A stretch of DNA of 64,000 bases from JBGPRB01 sp964422155 (lineage in GTDB: Bacteria > Chloroflexota > Dehalococcoidia > Dehalococcoidales > RBG-16-60-22): NCBI GenBank assembly GCA_964422155.1, contig CAYQZZ010000003.1, positions 1 through 64,000 of the forward strand. The letters are read 5' to 3'. Position numbers and translations under genes: made by a program. Shown in pieces: positions 16,252 to 23,635 of the stretch. Each line of letters opens with the position of its first letter. The stretch's first letter is position 1. The notes below the pieces were generated by a model. That model saw only the letters and a program-made list of their open reading frames with translations, ran no database searches and was not told the origin of the DNA.

Positions 16252-16471
16252 CTTTCTTTAGCCTTTTGAGCATTTCGTCATAGCTAATCAGGGGTTCTTT
16301 CTCCCTTTCTTCAAACACCTTGATGTCCCCGGCATCCTCCGCGAGAGACTCTCTCACGGCATCATTAACAAGCTCCGATACGGACTGGGAGAAAGCGATG
16401 GCTTTTAATCGGAGCGCTTTATGCAGGTCGGGGTCTAAATATATTGTGGTTCGTTTGGTTTGGGTTGCCAT
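16238..16471 (-). CDS. Ribbon-helix-helix antitoxin
   Basis: A 77-residue protein that starts MATQTKRTTIYLDPDLHKALRLKA, the beta strand plus helix of a CopG/MetJ-like ribbon-helix-helix DNA-binding domain. An acidic C-terminal tail (AEDAGDIKVFEEREKEPLISYDEM) is expected to wrap the RelE partner. It overlaps the toxin gene by 14 bp. A perfect palindrome just upstream is the likely autoregulatory operator. Confidence 0.87.
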   Translation of the reverse strand: MATQTKRTTIYLDPDLHKALRLKAIAFSQSVSELVNDAVRESLAEDAGDIKVFEEREKEPLISYDEMLKRLKKDGRI

Positions 16472-16489
16472 AATAGCACCTCCGTGAAC

Positions 16490-16506
16490 GATGTTATTAT
16501 AACATC
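16490..16506. promoter_or_regulatory. Perfect palindrome upstream of the toxin-antitoxin operon
   Basis: GATGTTAT-T-ATAACATC is an inverted repeat with 8-bp arms and a single central base, about 20 bp upstream of the antitoxin start. Ribbon-helix-helix antitoxins usually bind such sites to repress their own operon. A direct repeat of AAAACGT lies beside it. The remainder of the 438-bp gap 16472-16909 holds a short palindromic repeat (TCCTTCAC/GTGAAGGA, about 16640-16675) and then the rightward leader cassette. Confidence 0.6.
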
Positions 16507-16726
16507 ATAGCATCAAAACGTCAAAACGTTTGGAAGGAAAGACGGCTGGTTACAGCGGCTGGTGCGCCCAGATATCTAAATATTAGCTTTTTTATACGGC
16601 GGGTTTCAATTATTTGTAACCTATCACCCTGCCGCCCTTGTCCTTCACTTGTGAAGGATGGTGAAGGTAAGGGGGTATTTTAGTAAGAGTGGGTGAAGTA
16701 AACAGAGTGCCCCGCGTTCAGGGGTA

Positions 16727-16864
16727 TTGACAATTCCGTAAACAGGACTATAATTAGCTTGCTTGATACGAAATAATCTAGTAAATAATTGCGCCGGGGT
16801 AGGTGATGGAATGGGATGAAAAAGGGCACCGGAACCATTTTGTCGTGGCGGCAGGTGCCCTTTT
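16727..16864 (+). promoter_or_regulatory. Promoter - structured leader - intrinsic terminator cassette, copy A
   Basis: Consensus TTGACA (16727-16732) and TATAAT (16749-16754) are spaced by 16 bp. The transcript begins near 16761. After about 40 nt it shows GGTAGGTGATGG, then a terminator stem GGGCACC (16824-16830) pairing with GGTGCCC (16854-16860), followed by TTTT. An inner CCA/TGG pairing is possible within the loop. Copy B at 27528-27670 has the same promoter, spacing, GGTG-type box and GGGCAC/GGTGCC terminator, also upstream of NTF2-like genes. It is either a transcription-attenuation leader or a small RNA gene of about 100 nt. I do not recognise it as a known riboswitch class. Confidence 0.72.
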
Positions 16865-16909
16865 AACTTGCTTGGCGGTTCATTAGACTGATGGCGAGGA
16901 TATGAGGCG

Positions 16910-17146
16910 ATGGATAGATACATGCTGACTTCCGAGGGCCGGGCGAGATTTAAAAGGACGAAGATACGCATGGGTATAGAGGAAACGGACAAGATGGAAG
17001 GCTACGAAGTCCTTGATTATCTCTATGAGCATGGCGCGGCGACGGTGGAAGAAATTGAAAAACATACGGGTCTATCCTATGGCAGGGTGGTGCATAAAAT
17101 GGAATCGCTTATTCCCTGGGGATACATAGAGAGACTGGCTGAGTAA
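16910..17146 (+). CDS. Small winged-helix protein downstream of leader A
   Basis: A 78-residue protein with a winged-helix pattern in its C-terminal half: YEVLDYLYEHGAATVEEIEKHTGLSYGRVVHKMESLIPWGYIERL, that is helix, turn, recognition helix and wing. The basic N-terminal part (SEGRARFKRTKIRMG) may contact DNA. No cofactor domain is present. It lies 45 bp after the leader terminator and 43 bp before an NTF2-like gene, so it may be the regulator of that gene or of the leader itself. The ribosome binding site is weak (CGAGGA at distance). A second in-frame ATG at 16922 is possible. Confidence 0.6.
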   Translation: MDRYMLTSEGRARFKRTKIRMGIEETDKMEGYEVLDYLYEHGAATVEEIEKHTGLSYGRVVHKMESLIPWGYIERLAE

Positions 17147-17189
17147 TTGTCACTATAAATAACGCAGTAAATTAAAGGAGGTATCTAAA

Positions 17190-17630
17190 ATGCCAGAAGA
17201 AAAAATTGCCGGTATCATGCGCGAGTTTGTCAAAGCGATGGCAGCCGGGGAGGTGGAGAAGACGCTTGCCTACTTCACCGATGATGCGGTCTCGACCAAT
17301 CCTTACGGGACTTTCAAAGGTAAGGAAGCAATAAAAAGTAACCTGACAGCAATGTCCAGGAACTTGAAGGACATGAAGATTACGGAGGCCGGTAACGGGA
17401 TAATCGTGCAGGGGAATAAAGCCTTTTTCGAGCATGTCATCAGCGGCCCGTTCCAGGGTAAAAAATATGAAATGCTGGCGATATGCGCCTACGAGTTCAG
17501 CGGCGATAAAATCAAAAATGTAAGAGAGGTCTACGATAGGCTGCTGACAGCCCAGCAGACAGCCAAAGGCTGGCCGGCAAAGCCCCTGGTCAATATGATT
17601 GTCAGGCGAGCGGACAAGGCAATGAAATAG
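17190..17630 (+). CDS. NTF2/SnoaL-like protein
   Basis: A 146-residue protein with the cone-shaped NTF2-like fold pattern: N-terminal helices (IMREFVKAMAAGEVEKTLAYFTDDAV), then GTFKGKEAIKSNL, followed by the curved beta-sheet and AICAYEFSGDKIKNVREVYD. Proteins of this class include polyketide cyclases, isomerases and ligand carriers, so the reaction cannot be named. A strong AAAGGAGG ribosome binding site precedes it. It is downstream of leader A and the winged-helix gene, and 27 bp ahead of pcrA. Two more NTF2-like genes stand behind leader B at 27785-28670. Confidence 0.78.
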   Translation: MPEEKIAGIMREFVKAMAAGEVEKTLAYFTDDAVSTNPYGTFKGKEAIKSNLTAMSRNLKDMKITEAGNGIIVQGNKAFFEHVISGPFQGKKYEMLAICAYEFSGDKIKNVREVYDRLLTAQQTAKGWPAKPLVNMIVRRADKAMK

Positions 17631-17645
17631 GCGCCGTATAACTGT

Positions 17646-17651
17646 TATAAT
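17646..17651 (+). promoter_or_regulatory. TATAAT box six bases before the pcrA start
   Basis: A consensus TATAAT ends at 17651 and the ATG of pcrA is at 17658, so initiation would fall on or beside the start codon. No ribosome binding site is present. The -35 region (about 17623-17628) does not match consensus, so the promoter call is tentative and read-through from the NTF2-like gene is also possible. Confidence 0.45.
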
Positions 17652-17657
17652 TAAATA

Positions 17658-19832
17658 ATGGATATCCTCGCCGAGCTTAATCCCGCCCAGAGACAGGCCG
17701 TGGAGGCTATCAACGGGCCTTTACTTATTCTGGCCGGACCCGGCAGCGGCAAGACCCGCGTTATCACCCACCGCGTCGCCTATCTCGTCAGGGTGGTCGG
17801 CGTCAACCCCCGCCGCATCATGGCCGTAACCTTCACCAACAAAGCCGCCCGGGAGATGGAGGAGCGACTTAACAAGCTGGTGAGTGGGTCGGTGAAAGAC
17901 CTAACGTTGGGCACCTTTCACGCCATCTGCGCCCGCATTTTAAGGCGCGATGGCCAGGCTATCGGCATCGACTCCAAATTCGTTATCTATGATGACGACG
18001 ACCAGATAAGCCTGCTCAAGCGGAGCCTCCAGGACCTGGCGCTCGACCCCAAGCAGTTTGCCCCCCGTGCGTTACAGTCGGTCATTTCTAACGCCAAGAG
18101 CCAGATGCTGACCCCGTCCGACTTTCTCCAGCGGGGCCGCAGCTATTTCGAGGAGGTGACGCAGCGTGTCTACGAGCGCTACCAGACTCTTTTAACCGAG
18201 AGCAGCGCGCTGGACTTCGACGACCTTTTGATGAAAACGGTGCTCCTCTTCCGGCAGGACCCGGAGCTTCTGGCGAGATACCAGTCGCGCTACCTGCACA
18301 TACAGGTGGACGAGTTCCAGGACACGAACCTCGTCCAGTACGAGCTGATGAAGCAGCTGGCGGGGAAGTATCGCAACATCTGCGTCGTCGGCGACCCCGA
18401 CCAGTCGATTTACTCGTGGCGTTCGGCCGACCTGCGTAACATTTTAAATTTCGAGAAGGACTACCCCGACGCTAAAGTTGTGCTGCTGGAGCAGAACTAC
18501 CGCTCCACCAAGCTGATTCTGGAGGCGGCTTCCCATGTCATCTCGGCCAACAAGCAGCGTAAGCCGAAAGATTTATGGACGGAAAACGAAACGGGTGTTC
18601 CTGTCGCCGTCATCGAGTCCTATTCCGAGGAGGAAGAGGCCCAGTACGTCGTCAACGAGATTGATAAGCTCGTGAGGAGCGGCGAGGTGAAATCGGGCGA
18701 CTGCGCGGTGATGTACCGCACCAATGCCCAGTCGAGAGTCTTGGAGGAGGCTTTTATCCGTTACGGCATGCCCTACAAGCTGGTGGCGGGCACCCGGTTC
18801 TACGAGAGGCGCGAGGTCAAGGACGTCATCGCTTATCTCCGCCTTATCCAGAACCCCCACGACACGGTCAGCCTGCTGCGCGTCATCAATGTCCCCCAGC
18901 GCGGCATCGGCGAGCGCAGCCTGGACGAGCTTACCCGCTGGGGGAGGTCGCAGGGCGTCAACGAGTACCGTGCTTTGCAATTGCTGGCGGAGTCGAAAGA
19001 CTCCGGGGCCGACCTCCCTTTCAGCGTGCGGACGGTTAAAGCGCTGGCCGGTTTCGCGGTGATGATGGCAGGCTTCATCGAGAAGAGTCGGAAGCTGAAC
19101 CTGGTGGAACTATTCGACCTCGTCGTGGAGAGCTCCGGCTACAAGCAGTACCTGGCGGGTTTAGTCGACGGCGAGGAGCGCTGGGAAAATATTCTGGAGC
19201 TGCGCGGCGTCGCCCAGGACTACCGCGAGATGAAGTCGACCGAAGGGCTGGCGGCCTTTCTGGAGGGCGTGGCGCTGGTATCGGACGTCGACAGCCTCGA
19301 AGAGAAGGTCGATACCGTCACTTTAATTACCCTGCATCAGGCCAAAGGACTGGAGTTCCCGGTGGTGTTCATCGTCGGCATGGAGGACGGCATCCTGCCG
19401 CATTTCAAGTCGATTGACGACCCCGCCCAGCTGGAGGAGGAGCGCCGTTTATGCTACGTGGGCATCACGCGGGCGAAGAAGAAGGTCTACCTGGTGCGCG
19501 CCTTCCGCCGCCATCTCATGGGCTCCAGCGCCGTGAACAAGCCCTCCCGCTTCTTGCAGGACATTCCAGCGCACCTGATTACTAAAGGCGGCGTCCAGGA
19601 TGGCGAAGATAGCTGGTCGACTCCTTCCGCTGAGTTTAAAGAGAAAGCAATAAAGATGAGTGAAGACCTGCCCGAGTTTAAGCCGGGCGACCACGTTCGA
19701 CATGACCAGTTCGGCGAGGGCGTGGTGGTGAACTACCATAGAGTCAAGAACGACGCCGAGGTGGTGGTGGCCTTCGACGGGGTGGGGGTAAAGAGGTTTT
19801 TGCTGAGCTTTGCGAAGATAGAAAAGGTGTAG
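17658..19832 (+). CDS. pcrA: UvrD/PcrA-family superfamily 1 DNA helicase
   Basis: ATP-dependent 3'-5' helicase for repair and replication-fork maintenance. The 724-residue length fits PcrA. Helicase motifs are visible in order: Q-motif and Walker A LAGPGSGKTRVITHR (about 24-38), Ia TFTNKAAREME, II VDEFQDTN, III GDPDQSIYSWRSAD, IV QNYRST, V TLHQAKGLEFPVVFIVGMEDG, VI CYVGITRAKKKVYLV. The C-terminal 60 residues form the PcrA tail domain (FKPGDHVRHDQFGEGVVV), which binds RNA polymerase in other species. The start at ATG 17658 has no ribosome binding site but a TATAAT close by, suggesting a leaderless mRNA. Confidence 0.95.
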   Translation: MDILAELNPAQRQAVEAINGPLLILAGPGSGKTRVITHRVAYLVRVVGVNPRRIMAVTFTNKAAREMEERLNKLVSGSVKDLTLGTFHAICARILRRDGQAIGIDSKFVIYDDDDQISLLKRSLQDLALDPKQFAPRALQSVISNAKSQMLTPSDFLQRGRSYFEEVTQRVYERYQTLLTESSALDFDDLLMKTVLLFRQDPELLARYQSRYLHIQVDEFQDTNLVQYELMKQLAGKYRNICVVGDPDQSIYSWRSADLRNILNFEKDYPDAKVVLLEQNYRSTKLILEAASHVISANKQRKPKDLWTENETGVPVAVIESYSEEEEAQYVVNEIDKLVRSGEVKSGDCAVMYRTNAQSRVLEEAFIRYGMPYKLVAGTRFYERREVKDVIAYLRLIQNPHDTVSLLRVINVPQRGIGERSLDELTRWGRSQGVNEYRALQLLAESKDSGADLPFSVRTVKALAGFAVMMAGFIEKSRKLNLVELFDLVVESSGYKQYLAGLVDGEERWENILELRGVAQDYREMKSTEGLAAFLEGVALVSDVDSLEEKVDTVTLITLHQAKGLEFPVVFIVGMEDGILPHFKSIDDPAQLEEERRLCYVGITRAKKKVYLVRAFRRHLMGSSAVNKPSRFLQDIPAHLITKGGVQDGEDSWSTPSAEFKEKAIKMSEDLPEFKPGDHVRHDQFGEGVVVNYHRVKNDAEVVVAFDGVGVKRFLLSFAKIEKV

Positions 19833-19849
19833 AGATTAATAAAATAATG

Positions 19850-20722
19850 TTACCTTATTTCCTTATTTGATACTCTCACTTTAATATATAGGACAATATC
19901 TATTCGAATGTCTTTCATTATATCTTCTGTGTCATACTCGAATCCTTCAATGTCTGCTTGTAATTGTGGCGGCAAAAGGTTCGGTATGTTAGCGGATTCA
20001 GCTATTTCCATTAAAGCCAATATCCGAAACTTTACTAACAAAGCGTTTGCTCTTGCCTCTGAATAATCCTTGTGTAATTTAATTAACGTTTTCAATTCTT
20101 TATCTATAATGTATTTATGTTTATCATAGTATTTATCCATCATGTCATTTAACCGCATATACACCTTATCCTTACCTCTTTGATCTTTTAGACCAAAACC
20201 ATCACTATCTAATAAACGACTTATTGAACGGATAATTATTATTCGTTTACTGCGTTTTTCTTTCTTTTTCAGATACTTTTCTTCCAGTGCACGCTCAAAA
20301 TTTTCAACCTCTTTTTTTGCCTCATTGGCATCGCTTACCACTGGTACTGTAATATTCATTAATTCAATTATCTTTTTACACGTTACCAAATATTTTTGCC
20401 AATCAATATTTTTAATTTCCTCTTTTTCTGCTAATTGGAAAAGGCGTCTTTCCATTTTGCAGAGAATAGAAATGATATTGTAATATTTAATAGTTTTCAT
20501 CATCGAAGTATCTATTATATTTCCATCAGTTTGAATATCAGCAATTAGTGTCCTTTTATCATTCATTGAGTTATGAATTAAGGAGCTGATGAACCAAATA
20601 GATGCTATTCCCCAGAGTATATAACTCCAAACATTGGCTTCATTGATATAAGTCATAATACCGCCAATGAAAAGTGCTATTATTGGCCCAACAGATATTT
20701 TAAATGAGCAAATCATATTCAT
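19850..20722 (-). CDS. AT-rich orphan membrane-anchored helical protein, unknown function
   Basis: A 290-residue protein I do not recognise. The N-terminus has two hydrophobic segments (about 8-24 and 30-48) forming a membrane hairpin. The rest is long, charged and probably helical, with Lys/Glu-rich stretches such as YLKKKEKRSKR near the middle. Base composition is clearly lower in G+C than all neighbours, with many AAA, ATT and TTA codons, a sign of recent acquisition. It points leftward, converging on pcrA, and is followed on its 5' side by a repeat array. No toxin, phage or defence motif could be identified. Confidence 0.7.
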   Translation of the reverse strand: MNMICSFKISVGPIIALFIGGIMTYINEANVWSYILWGIASIWFISSLIHNSMNDKRTLIADIQTDGNIIDTSMMKTIKYYNIISILCKMERRLFQLAEKEEIKNIDWQKYLVTCKKIIELMNITVPVVSDANEAKKEVENFERALEEKYLKKKEKRSKRIIIIRSISRLLDSDGFGLKDQRGKDKVYMRLNDMMDKYYDKHKYIIDKELKTLIKLHKDYSEARANALLVKFRILALMEIAESANIPNLLPPQLQADIEGFEYDTEDIMKDIRIDIVLYIKVRVSNKEIR

Positions 20723-20759
20723 TGCCCCTATTCTACCACTTTTAAATTCTAGTTCAAGA

Positions 20760-21110
20760 TATAAACGGGGCGTCTAAGAGGGGTGCAGACCCCTCTTTCT
20801 CTTTCTTCCCCCTTCCCATCGGGAAGGGGTTCACCCTGAAGGTTCTCCCTGAAGGGGATAAAGGGGGATGGGGAAAAACGGACTGGATTCCAGCCTACGC
20901 TGGAATGACAACGTGAATAAAATCCCTCTCTATCTCCCTTTACGAAAGGGAGAGGCGTCAATTTCCGCCTTTGGTAAAGGGGGATTAAGGGGGATTTAGA
21001 ACTAATATCTTCCTCATCTCATCCTAACGGGGCGTCTAAGAGGGGTGCAGACCCCTCTTTCTATTTTCTTCCCCCTCCTTTTTAAAGGAGGGGGATTAAG
21101 GGGGTGGATT
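20760..21110. repeat. Repeat array with two copies of a GGGGCGTCTAAGAGGGG unit
   Basis: The unit GGGGCGTCTAAGAGGGGTGC followed by AGACCCCTCTTTCT occurs at about 20767 and again at about 21027. A related copy is at 38384. Between them are CCCTTCCC/GGGAAGGGG palindromes, CTGGATTCCAGCC...GCTGGAATGAC, and a GGGGGATTAAGGGGG motif. The array fills most of the 486-bp gap 20723-21208. The only other feature there is the mutL promoter. Confidence 0.75.
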
Positions 21111-21170
21111 TTATAACCCCCTTTTTGACTCAATTACTTTAAAAGATTAAACTTTAATAAAAAGAAAGAC

Positions 21171-21199
21171 TTGACAAAATACACGATACCGTGTAAGAT
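21171..21199 (+). promoter_or_regulatory. mutL promoter placed for a leaderless transcript
   Basis: TTGACA (21171-21176) and TAAGAT (21194-21199) are spaced by 17 bp. The predicted start point falls about 3 bases before the ATG at 21209, and no ribosome binding site exists. Confidence 0.65.
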
Positions 21200-21208
21200 A
21201 TCAGCAAC

Positions 21209-22924
21209 ATGCACATTAAAGTTCTTGATAAAGAAACAATCGCTCAGATTGCCGCCGGCGAGGTGGTGGAGAGGCCGGCTTCGGTGGTGAAGGAACTGGT
21301 GGAAAACGCCCTTGATGGGGGGTCGAGCCAGATTGCGGTGGAGATAAGGGGCGGGGGCATCAGCCTGATAAAGGTCACGGATAATGGCAGTGGCATTCCC
21401 GCCGGTGAGGTTGCGCTGGCATTCGAACGGCATGCCACCAGCAAGATAAAAAGTCCTCAGGATTTGCAGAATATCGGCAGTCTCGGCTTCCGCGGCGAGG
21501 CACTGCCCAGTATCGCCGCCGTGGCCCAGGTAGAGATGGTCACCTGCGCCGACGGCGAAAAGTCGGGTACCTTTATCAGCCTGGAGGACGGCGTTACCGC
21601 GCCAAAAAGGAGTCAGTCGCGGACCCTCGGCACCACGGTCACGGTGAGAAATCTGTTCCGACGTGTCCCGGCCCGACTGAAATTTCTAAAATCGGTGCCC
21701 ACCGAGAACAGCCACGTCGCCAACGTGGTCAGCCAGTACGCCTTAGCCTTCCCCGAGGTAGCTTTCAGTCTGTTAATAGATGGTAAGGAAAATCTACGGA
21801 CGTCAGGGAAGGGGAAGTTGCTCGATGCTATTATCGATGTCTATGGCGTCGAAATGGCCAGGAAGATGCTGCCCGTTGGTGTTCAGGATGTAGCATGGTC
21901 GGGAGGTCAGTCAACCCCGGATGTCCGTGTCTCGGGCATGGTCGGCTCACCGGAATTAGGAAGGGCGGGGCGAGGTTATTTAAGCTTCTTCGTCAACCGA
22001 CGCTGGGTGAGCAGCCGACTCCTCTCGTATGCTGTGGAGGAGGCTTACTCCGGACTGCTCATGACGGGCAAGCACCCGGTGGCCGTGCTCGATATCTCCC
22101 TGCCGCTAGGTGAGGTCGACGTCAATATCCATCCCGCCAAGAGCGAGGTGAAGTTCCGCAATGAGTCCGATATCTTTCGTGCCGTCCAGAGGGCCGTCCG
22201 ACAGGCCCTCGTGGCACAGATGTCCGTGCCCAGAATCGAAGAGGTGGCCGCTCCGTATAGCGCGCCGACCTCTCATCGAGGGCAGCTCTGGACGCCGATG
22301 GCAAGTGCAACAAGACCTGCTCCGCCGGACGAGGTCGCCCCGCCCCTGACCCTGTCCCTGCCGGTGCTGCGGGTCGTGGGACAGGTCATGAGCCGCTACA
22401 TCGTCGCCGAGGGACCCGACGGACTCTACCTTATCGACCAGCATGCCGCCCACGAGCGCGTCCGGTTCGACAAGCTCCGACGGCAGAGGGAACAGCGACA
22501 GCCGGACGTGCAGGGACTGCTGGAGCCATCGACCTTCGAGGTGACGCCACGACAGGACGAGATATTGAAGTCGTGCTACGGGGAGCTGGCCGACTTCGGG
22601 TTTTCTCTGGAGCCCTTCGGAGATAGAACGTATCTGGTGCGGACCGTGCCGGCGCTGGTGGCCGGGGACGACTGGCCGGGGATGTTAAGGGAACTGCTCG
22701 ACGCGCTTTCGGGGGAGGAGAAAAGTAAGTGGGAGGAGAAAATTATAGCCTCGATTGCCTGTCACGGGGCGGTCAAGAGCGGACAGGCCTTAACCGACGA
22801 CGAAATGAGGGGACTGGTCAGGCAGCTGGAGCAGGCGGCCAACCCGCATACCTGCCCCCACGGTAGGCCTACGGTAATCAGGTTGAGCACGGCGCAGCTG
22901 GAGAGGGAGTTCGGGCGGGGCTAA
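21209..22924 (+). CDS. mutL: DNA mismatch repair protein MutL, endonuclease type
   Basis: Dimeric GHKL ATPase that links mismatch recognition to strand incision. The N-terminal ATPase has IAAGEVVERPASVVKELVENALD, KVTDNGSGI and GFRGEALPSIAAV, all in the first 110 residues. The C-terminal domain has the metal-binding endonuclease motif DQHAAHERVRFD, where the last position is Asp instead of the usual Glu, plus ACHGAVKSG and CPHGRPT. It is therefore the nicking type rather than the E. coli type. At 571 residues it has a shorter linker than many. mutS is not adjacent. A promoter close to the ATG suggests a leaderless mRNA. Confidence 0.95.
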   Translation: MHIKVLDKETIAQIAAGEVVERPASVVKELVENALDGGSSQIAVEIRGGGISLIKVTDNGSGIPAGEVALAFERHATSKIKSPQDLQNIGSLGFRGEALPSIAAVAQVEMVTCADGEKSGTFISLEDGVTAPKRSQSRTLGTTVTVRNLFRRVPARLKFLKSVPTENSHVANVVSQYALAFPEVAFSLLIDGKENLRTSGKGKLLDAIIDVYGVEMARKMLPVGVQDVAWSGGQSTPDVRVSGMVGSPELGRAGRGYLSFFVNRRWVSSRLLSYAVEEAYSGLLMTGKHPVAVLDISLPLGEVDVNIHPAKSEVKFRNESDIFRAVQRAVRQALVAQMSVPRIEEVAAPYSAPTSHRGQLWTPMASATRPAPPDEVAPPLTLSLPVLRVVGQVMSRYIVAEGPDGLYLIDQHAAHERVRFDKLRRQREQRQPDVQGLLEPSTFEVTPRQDEILKSCYGELADFGFSLEPFGDRTYLVRTVPALVAGDDWPGMLRELLDALSGEEKSKWEEKIIASIACHGAVKSGQALTDDEMRGLVRQLEQAANPHTCPHGRPTVIRLSTAQLEREFGRG

Positions 22925-22933
22925 AAGAACTAC

Positions 22934-22980
22934 TGTCATTGCGAGGAGTCCTTCAGCTGAAGGACGACGAATCAATCTCT
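22934..22980. repeat. Short dispersed repeat downstream of mutL
   Basis: GTCATTGCGAGGAGTCCTTCAGCTGAAGGACGACGAATC combines the GTCATTGCGAG end seen at 2671 with a TCCTTCAGCTGAAGGA palindrome. It lies in the gap between the convergent mutL and nuclease genes. Confidence 0.55.
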
Positions 22981-23045
22981 ATCAATGTCGATATTGGATT
23001 GCTACGATTATTTGATATCATGTAGCGGTCAAATGAAAACTTAAA

Positions 23046-23498
23046 CTATCCCTCCCCCTCTACCTGTTGATGTATCTCGTCCCAGCGTACCATGCCGTCC
23101 AAAATAAGCTGTTTAATCTTTCTTTGTTGCGGCGTAAGCTGGGCGCTTTTCCCCGTCTTTACCTCCAGAATCACGATTTCCTTGGGGTCGCCCTTGGCCA
23201 GGCCGGGAAACACTATCATGTCGATGGGACTGCCGATAAAGCGCACTTCTGTCGGGTCGTATTTGAAGTCGGGGAAAAATGGCACCATTTGCTCGGTGAA
23301 CTTGCCGCCCAGGACGGCCCGACTATGTGTAATGGCCGACTTCCTCGCTTGCTCCATCTCCGACTGCCATTTTTGTGTTTCGGCGTCGCGCCATTCCCGG
23401 AACCTCTTTTCGAATTTCAGTCGGGTGATATAGTGGCTCAGGACGATAATCAGGACGGCGACGACTACGACAATGGCGATGATGGCGGCGGTTTCCAT
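23046..23498 (-). CDS. Membrane-anchored nuclease related to archaeal Holliday junction resolvase
   Basis: A 150-residue protein with an N-terminal hydrophobic anchor (ETAAIIAIVVVVAVLIIVLSHYI), a short coiled segment, and a PD-(D/E)xK-like core: SRAVLGGKFTEQMVPFFPDF, then FIGSPIDMIVFPG, then IVILEVKTGKSAQLTPQQRKI. This matches the family annotated as endonuclease related to archaeal Holliday junction resolvase, with D and ExK as the presumed catalytic set. The start at 23498 is chosen because AGGAGG precedes it. A TM-anchored junction nuclease is odd for repair and could act on incoming DNA. It is convergent with mutL, so no operon link exists. Confidence 0.78.
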   Translation of the reverse strand: METAAIIAIVVVVAVLIIVLSHYITRLKFEKRFREWRDAETQKWQSEMEQARKSAITHSRAVLGGKFTEQMVPFFPDFKYDPTEVRFIGSPIDMIVFPGLAKGDPKEIVILEVKTGKSAQLTPQQRKIKQLILDGMVRWDEIHQQVEGEG

Positions 23499-23529
23499 AA
23501 CGGGCCTCCTGAGCAAAATTTACCAGACT

Positions 23530-23602
23530 GTCATCCCGACGAAAGTCGGGATCCAGTAGTGGAGGAGAAGGGGGTCTGGATTCTGGCCTACGCCAGAATG
23601 AC
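23530..23602. repeat. Dispersed repeat between pyrE and the nuclease gene
   Basis: GTCATCCCGACGAAAGTCGGGAT at the left, then CTGGATTCTGG...CCAGAATGAC at the right. The modules are the same as in the repeats at 113 and 45162. Confidence 0.7.
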
Positions 23603-23635
23603 AAGCCTGCTTAAGCTAAGTATTACGCGACTGTT

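Noticed and set aside
20760..21110. Repeat array considered as a CRISPR
   Set aside because: Only two copies of the unit, about 260 bp apart, with palindromic non-spacer sequence between them and no cas genes.
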